Shown: positions 13,048 through 14,494 of the stretch, piece after piece | How positions within the stretch are numbered: the stretch's first letter is position 1 | Layout of the letters: each line of letters opens with the position of its first letter | Assembly (NCBI GenBank): GCA_036399835.1 | Contig: DASWMI010000052.1 | Location: 1 to 14,494 of the forward strand | From: DASYML01 sp036399835 | Lineage (GTDB): Bacteria; Acidobacteriota; Blastocatellia; Pyrinomonadales; Pyrinomonadaceae | Length of the DNA: 14,494 bases | Direction of reading: 5' to 3' | Position numbers and translations under genes: made by a program | The notes under the pieces: generated by a model | Told to the model about the DNA's origin: nothing | Databases searched by the model: none | The model's input: only the letters and a program-made list of their open reading frames with translations

Positions 13048-14118
13048 ATGGCTGAAGACAGATCAAGCGCTGATCGCGGCAAAGCGGTCGAAGCGGCGCT
13101 GCTCAATATCGAAAAGAAATTTGGCAAGGGATCAATCATGCGTCTGGGCGAGAAGGAAGTCTCAGATATCGCTGCGATCTCTACAACTTCGTTAAGTCTG
13201 GATGCGGCCATAGGCATCGGCGGCGTGCCGCGCGGTCGCGTGATTGAAATCTACGGGCCGGAAAGCTCAGGCAAGACGACGCTCGCGCTGCACATCGTCG
13301 CCGAAGCGCAGAAGGCCGGAGGCGTGGCCGCTTACATTGATGCGGAGCACGCGATGGATGCCGAGTACGCCGGAAAGCTCGGCGTACAGATTGACGACCT
13401 GCTTATTTCGCAGCCGGATTCCGGCGAGCAGGCTTTGGAGATTGCGGAAGCCCTCGTGCGCTCGAACGGCGTTGACGTCATCGTCATAGACTCCGTCGCC
13501 GCGCTCGTCCCGCGCGCAGAGCTTGACGGCGAGATGGGCGACAGCCTTCCGGGCCTTCAGGCGCGACTGATGTCGCAGGCTTTGAGGAAACTGACGGCCA
13601 TCGTCTCGCAGTCGAACACCTGCTTTATCTTTATCAACCAGATTCGAGAGAAGATCGGCGTCATGTTCGGCTCGCCTGAGACGACCACGGGCGGGCGCGC
13701 GCTGAAGTTCTACTCCTCTCTGCGTCTGGACATTCGACGCATCGGGGCGATCAAGGACGGCGACCGTTTTGTCGGCAACCGGACGAAGGTCAAGGTCGTC
13801 AAGAACAAGGTCGCGCCGCCCTTCCACGAGTGCGAGTTTGACATCGTGTACGGCGAAGGCATCTCGCGCGAAGGCGATGTGCTGGACCTGGCCGTCGCCA
13901 ACAAGGTCGTCGAAAAGAGCGGCGCGTGGTTCTCTTACAAGGGCGAGCGACTGGGCCAGGGCCGCGAGAATTCCAAGCAGACTCTAAGGGATAACGCGGA
14001 GCTGTTGCAGCGCATCGAGACGGAAGTCAAGGTTGCGCTCGGGATGCCCGTCGCCCACGCGACCGAAGAGACAGAGGAGGCAGCCGCGCCTGCTTCGAGC
14101 CGTAAGGCTGCCAAGTAA
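13048..14118 (+). CDS. recA: RecA recombinase
   Basis: ATP-dependent DNA strand-exchange protein for homologous recombination and SOS co-protease activity; cytoplasmic filament on single-stranded DNA. About 356 residues, normal length. The Walker A motif is GPESSGKTT, followed by YIDAEHAMD, the Walker B strand VDVIVIDSVAALVPRAELDGEMGD, L1 loop LPGLQARLMSQALRKLT, the conserved FINQIREKIGVMFGSPETTTGGRALKFYSS (in two adjoining blocks, L2 loop), and VVKNKVAPPF. The C-terminal tail is Glu/Ala-rich and then basic (SSRKAAK), the usual acidic-tail pattern with a Lys end. I prefer ATG 13048 because AAGAAAGAG (13030-13038) is well spaced; in-frame ATG 13039 abuts that site. Upstream are two candidate promoters and a palindrome, and downstream a perfect hairpin, so it looks monocistronic. 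Confidence 0.97.
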   Translation: MAEDRSSADRGKAVEAALLNIEKKFGKGSIMRLGEKEVSDIAAISTTSLSLDAAIGIGGVPRGRVIEIYGPESSGKTTLALHIVAEAQKAGGVAAYIDAEHAMDAEYAGKLGVQIDDLLISQPDSGEQALEIAEALVRSNGVDVIVIDSVAALVPRAELDGEMGDSLPGLQARLMSQALRKLTAIVSQSNTCFIFINQIREKIGVMFGSPETTTGGRALKFYSSLRLDIRRIGAIKDGDRFVGNRTKVKVVKNKVAPPFHECEFDIVYGEGISREGDVLDLAVANKVVEKSGAWFSYKGERLGQGRENSKQTLRDNAELLQRIETEVKVALGMPVAHATEETEEAAAPASSRKAAK

Positions 14119-14138
14119 GAGACGCAGAACGTCAATCA

Positions 14139-14190
14139 AAAATCGTGAATCGTGAATAGAAGTTGCGCTCTATTCACGATTCACGATTTT
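14139..14190. terminator. Perfect heptad hairpin I after recA, probable terminator
   Basis: A perfect 21-bp stem, 14139-14159 with 14170-14190, around a 10-nt loop (aagttgcgct). Each arm contains two exact 7-nt repeats: atcgtga at 14142 and 14149, tcacgat at 14174 and 14181. The stem starts with A4 and ends with T4, followed by cgtttt, so it could stop transcription from either side, though the T-run is short. It shares the heptad fold-back design with the other gaps, but here it lies 20 nt after recA and about 90 nt before the next gene. Confidence 0.65.
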
Positions 14191-14240
14191 CGTTTTACGG
14201 CTTCTATCTTTTACCTTTTGACTGCTTTGGTTTATTGTCT

Positions 14241-14254
14241 CCTGCGTGCGCAGG
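14241..14254. promoter_or_regulatory. Short palindrome upstream of the amidohydrolase
   Basis: cctgcgtgcgcagg is a perfect 6-2-6 inverted repeat, 25 nt before the next start codon. It could be an operator or a small leader hairpin. The region 14191-14279 otherwise shows no clear promoter. Confidence 0.3.
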
Positions 14255-14279
14255 CCTTGAGCCGTCGCCTTGTGAGCCG

Positions 14280-14494
14280 ATGGAAAACAGTATTCTGATA
14301 AAAAATGGCACGCTCATCACGATGGACCAGAATGAGTCTGTCTTGAAGGGCGACCTCTTTGTGCTTGATGGGAGGATTGCTGGCCTCGGCGAGTCTTTTG
14401 GTCCAGCCGATGAGGTCATAGATGCGAGCGGCTGCGCGGTCCTGCCCGGCTTTATACAGACTCATATACATCTCTGCCAGACGCTCTTTCGCGG
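14280..14494 (+). CDS. Amidohydrolase / cytosine deaminase-like metal-dependent hydrolase (3'-truncated by window)
   Basis: Only the first 71 residues are in the window. They show the N-terminal beta-sandwich strands (ILIKNGTLITMD and VLDGRIAGLGES) and then VLPGFIQTHIHLCQTLFR, where the HxH pair (about 62 and 64) is the first metal-ligand motif of the amidohydrolase superfamily. The HxHLCQTLFR form is typical of the SsnA / TrzN / 5-methylthioadenosine-S-adenosylhomocysteine deaminase group, whose members deaminate or dechlorinate N-heterocyclic substrates with Zn or Fe. The substrate cannot be told from this fragment. The start at 14280 gives the usual short lead-in to the first strand; no strong Shine-Dalgarno is seen. 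Confidence 0.85.
   Translation, partial: MENSILIKNGTLITMDQNESVLKGDLFVLDGRIAGLGESFGPADEVIDASGCAVLPGFIQTHIHLCQTLFR

Noticed and set aside
1091..14190. CRISPR array or standard REP/IS elements
   Set aside because: Repeats are inverted, single per gap, without spacer series, transposase, or terminal target duplications.

Overview
The window is a high-GC bacterial chromosome segment in which every supported gene lies on the + strand. It carries a complete tryptophan biosynthesis set (trpE, trpG, trpD, trpC, trpF, trpB, trpA) followed by recA. Protein style, the gene mix, and the stuttering CTCTGTGG-, GTGACAG- and TTTTGAG-type intergenic repeats suggest Acidobacteriota, possibly class Blastocatellia. 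That placement is inference, not a database result.

Layout. 3-1085: 3' part of a PEP-synthase-like ATP-binding protein. 1205-1738: small lipoprotein with a TPR-like segment. 1810-2532: hisA. 2743-3522: short-chain dehydrogenase resembling 2,4-dienoyl-CoA reductase. 3607-5133: trpE. 5195-5866: exported cyclophilin-type prolyl isomerase. 5881-6777: ankyrin-repeat lipoprotein. 6844-7410: trpG. 7502-8602: trpD. 8660-9499: trpC. 9649-10299: trpF. 10327-11613: trpB. 11610-12413: trpA, whose TTG start overlaps the trpB stop. 12426-12773: unrecognised 115-residue protein. 13048-14118: recA with its own promoter region. 14280-14494: 5' end of an amidohydrolase.

Functionally, TrpE and TrpG form anthranilate synthase, TrpD, TrpC and TrpF carry the intermediate to indole-3-glycerol phosphate, and TrpA/TrpB finish the pathway. 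HisA does the histidine-pathway isomerisation that parallels TrpF. The cyclophilin and the ankyrin lipoprotein split trpE from trpG and have no evident role in the pathway. RecA is a separate unit.

The most unusual structure is between the genes. Eight gaps hold long imperfect fold-backs (left arm, short loop, reverse-complement right arm), and a ninth runs into the start of the ankyrin gene. In six of them the arms are built of 7-nt units, and the unit differs from gap to gap: GAGTCTG (before the lipoprotein), GTGACAG (before hisA and trpE), GTTTTGA (before trpG and trpD) and ATCGTGA (after recA). Two others (before the dehydrogenase and trpF) use a CACAGAG/CTCTGTG motif with looser periodicity. 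The left arm usually begins at or just after a stop codon, and the right arm usually ends close to the next start codon, where a Shine-Dalgarno sequence is lacking. This repeated architecture built from unrelated sequences is the main candidate for something undescribed here.
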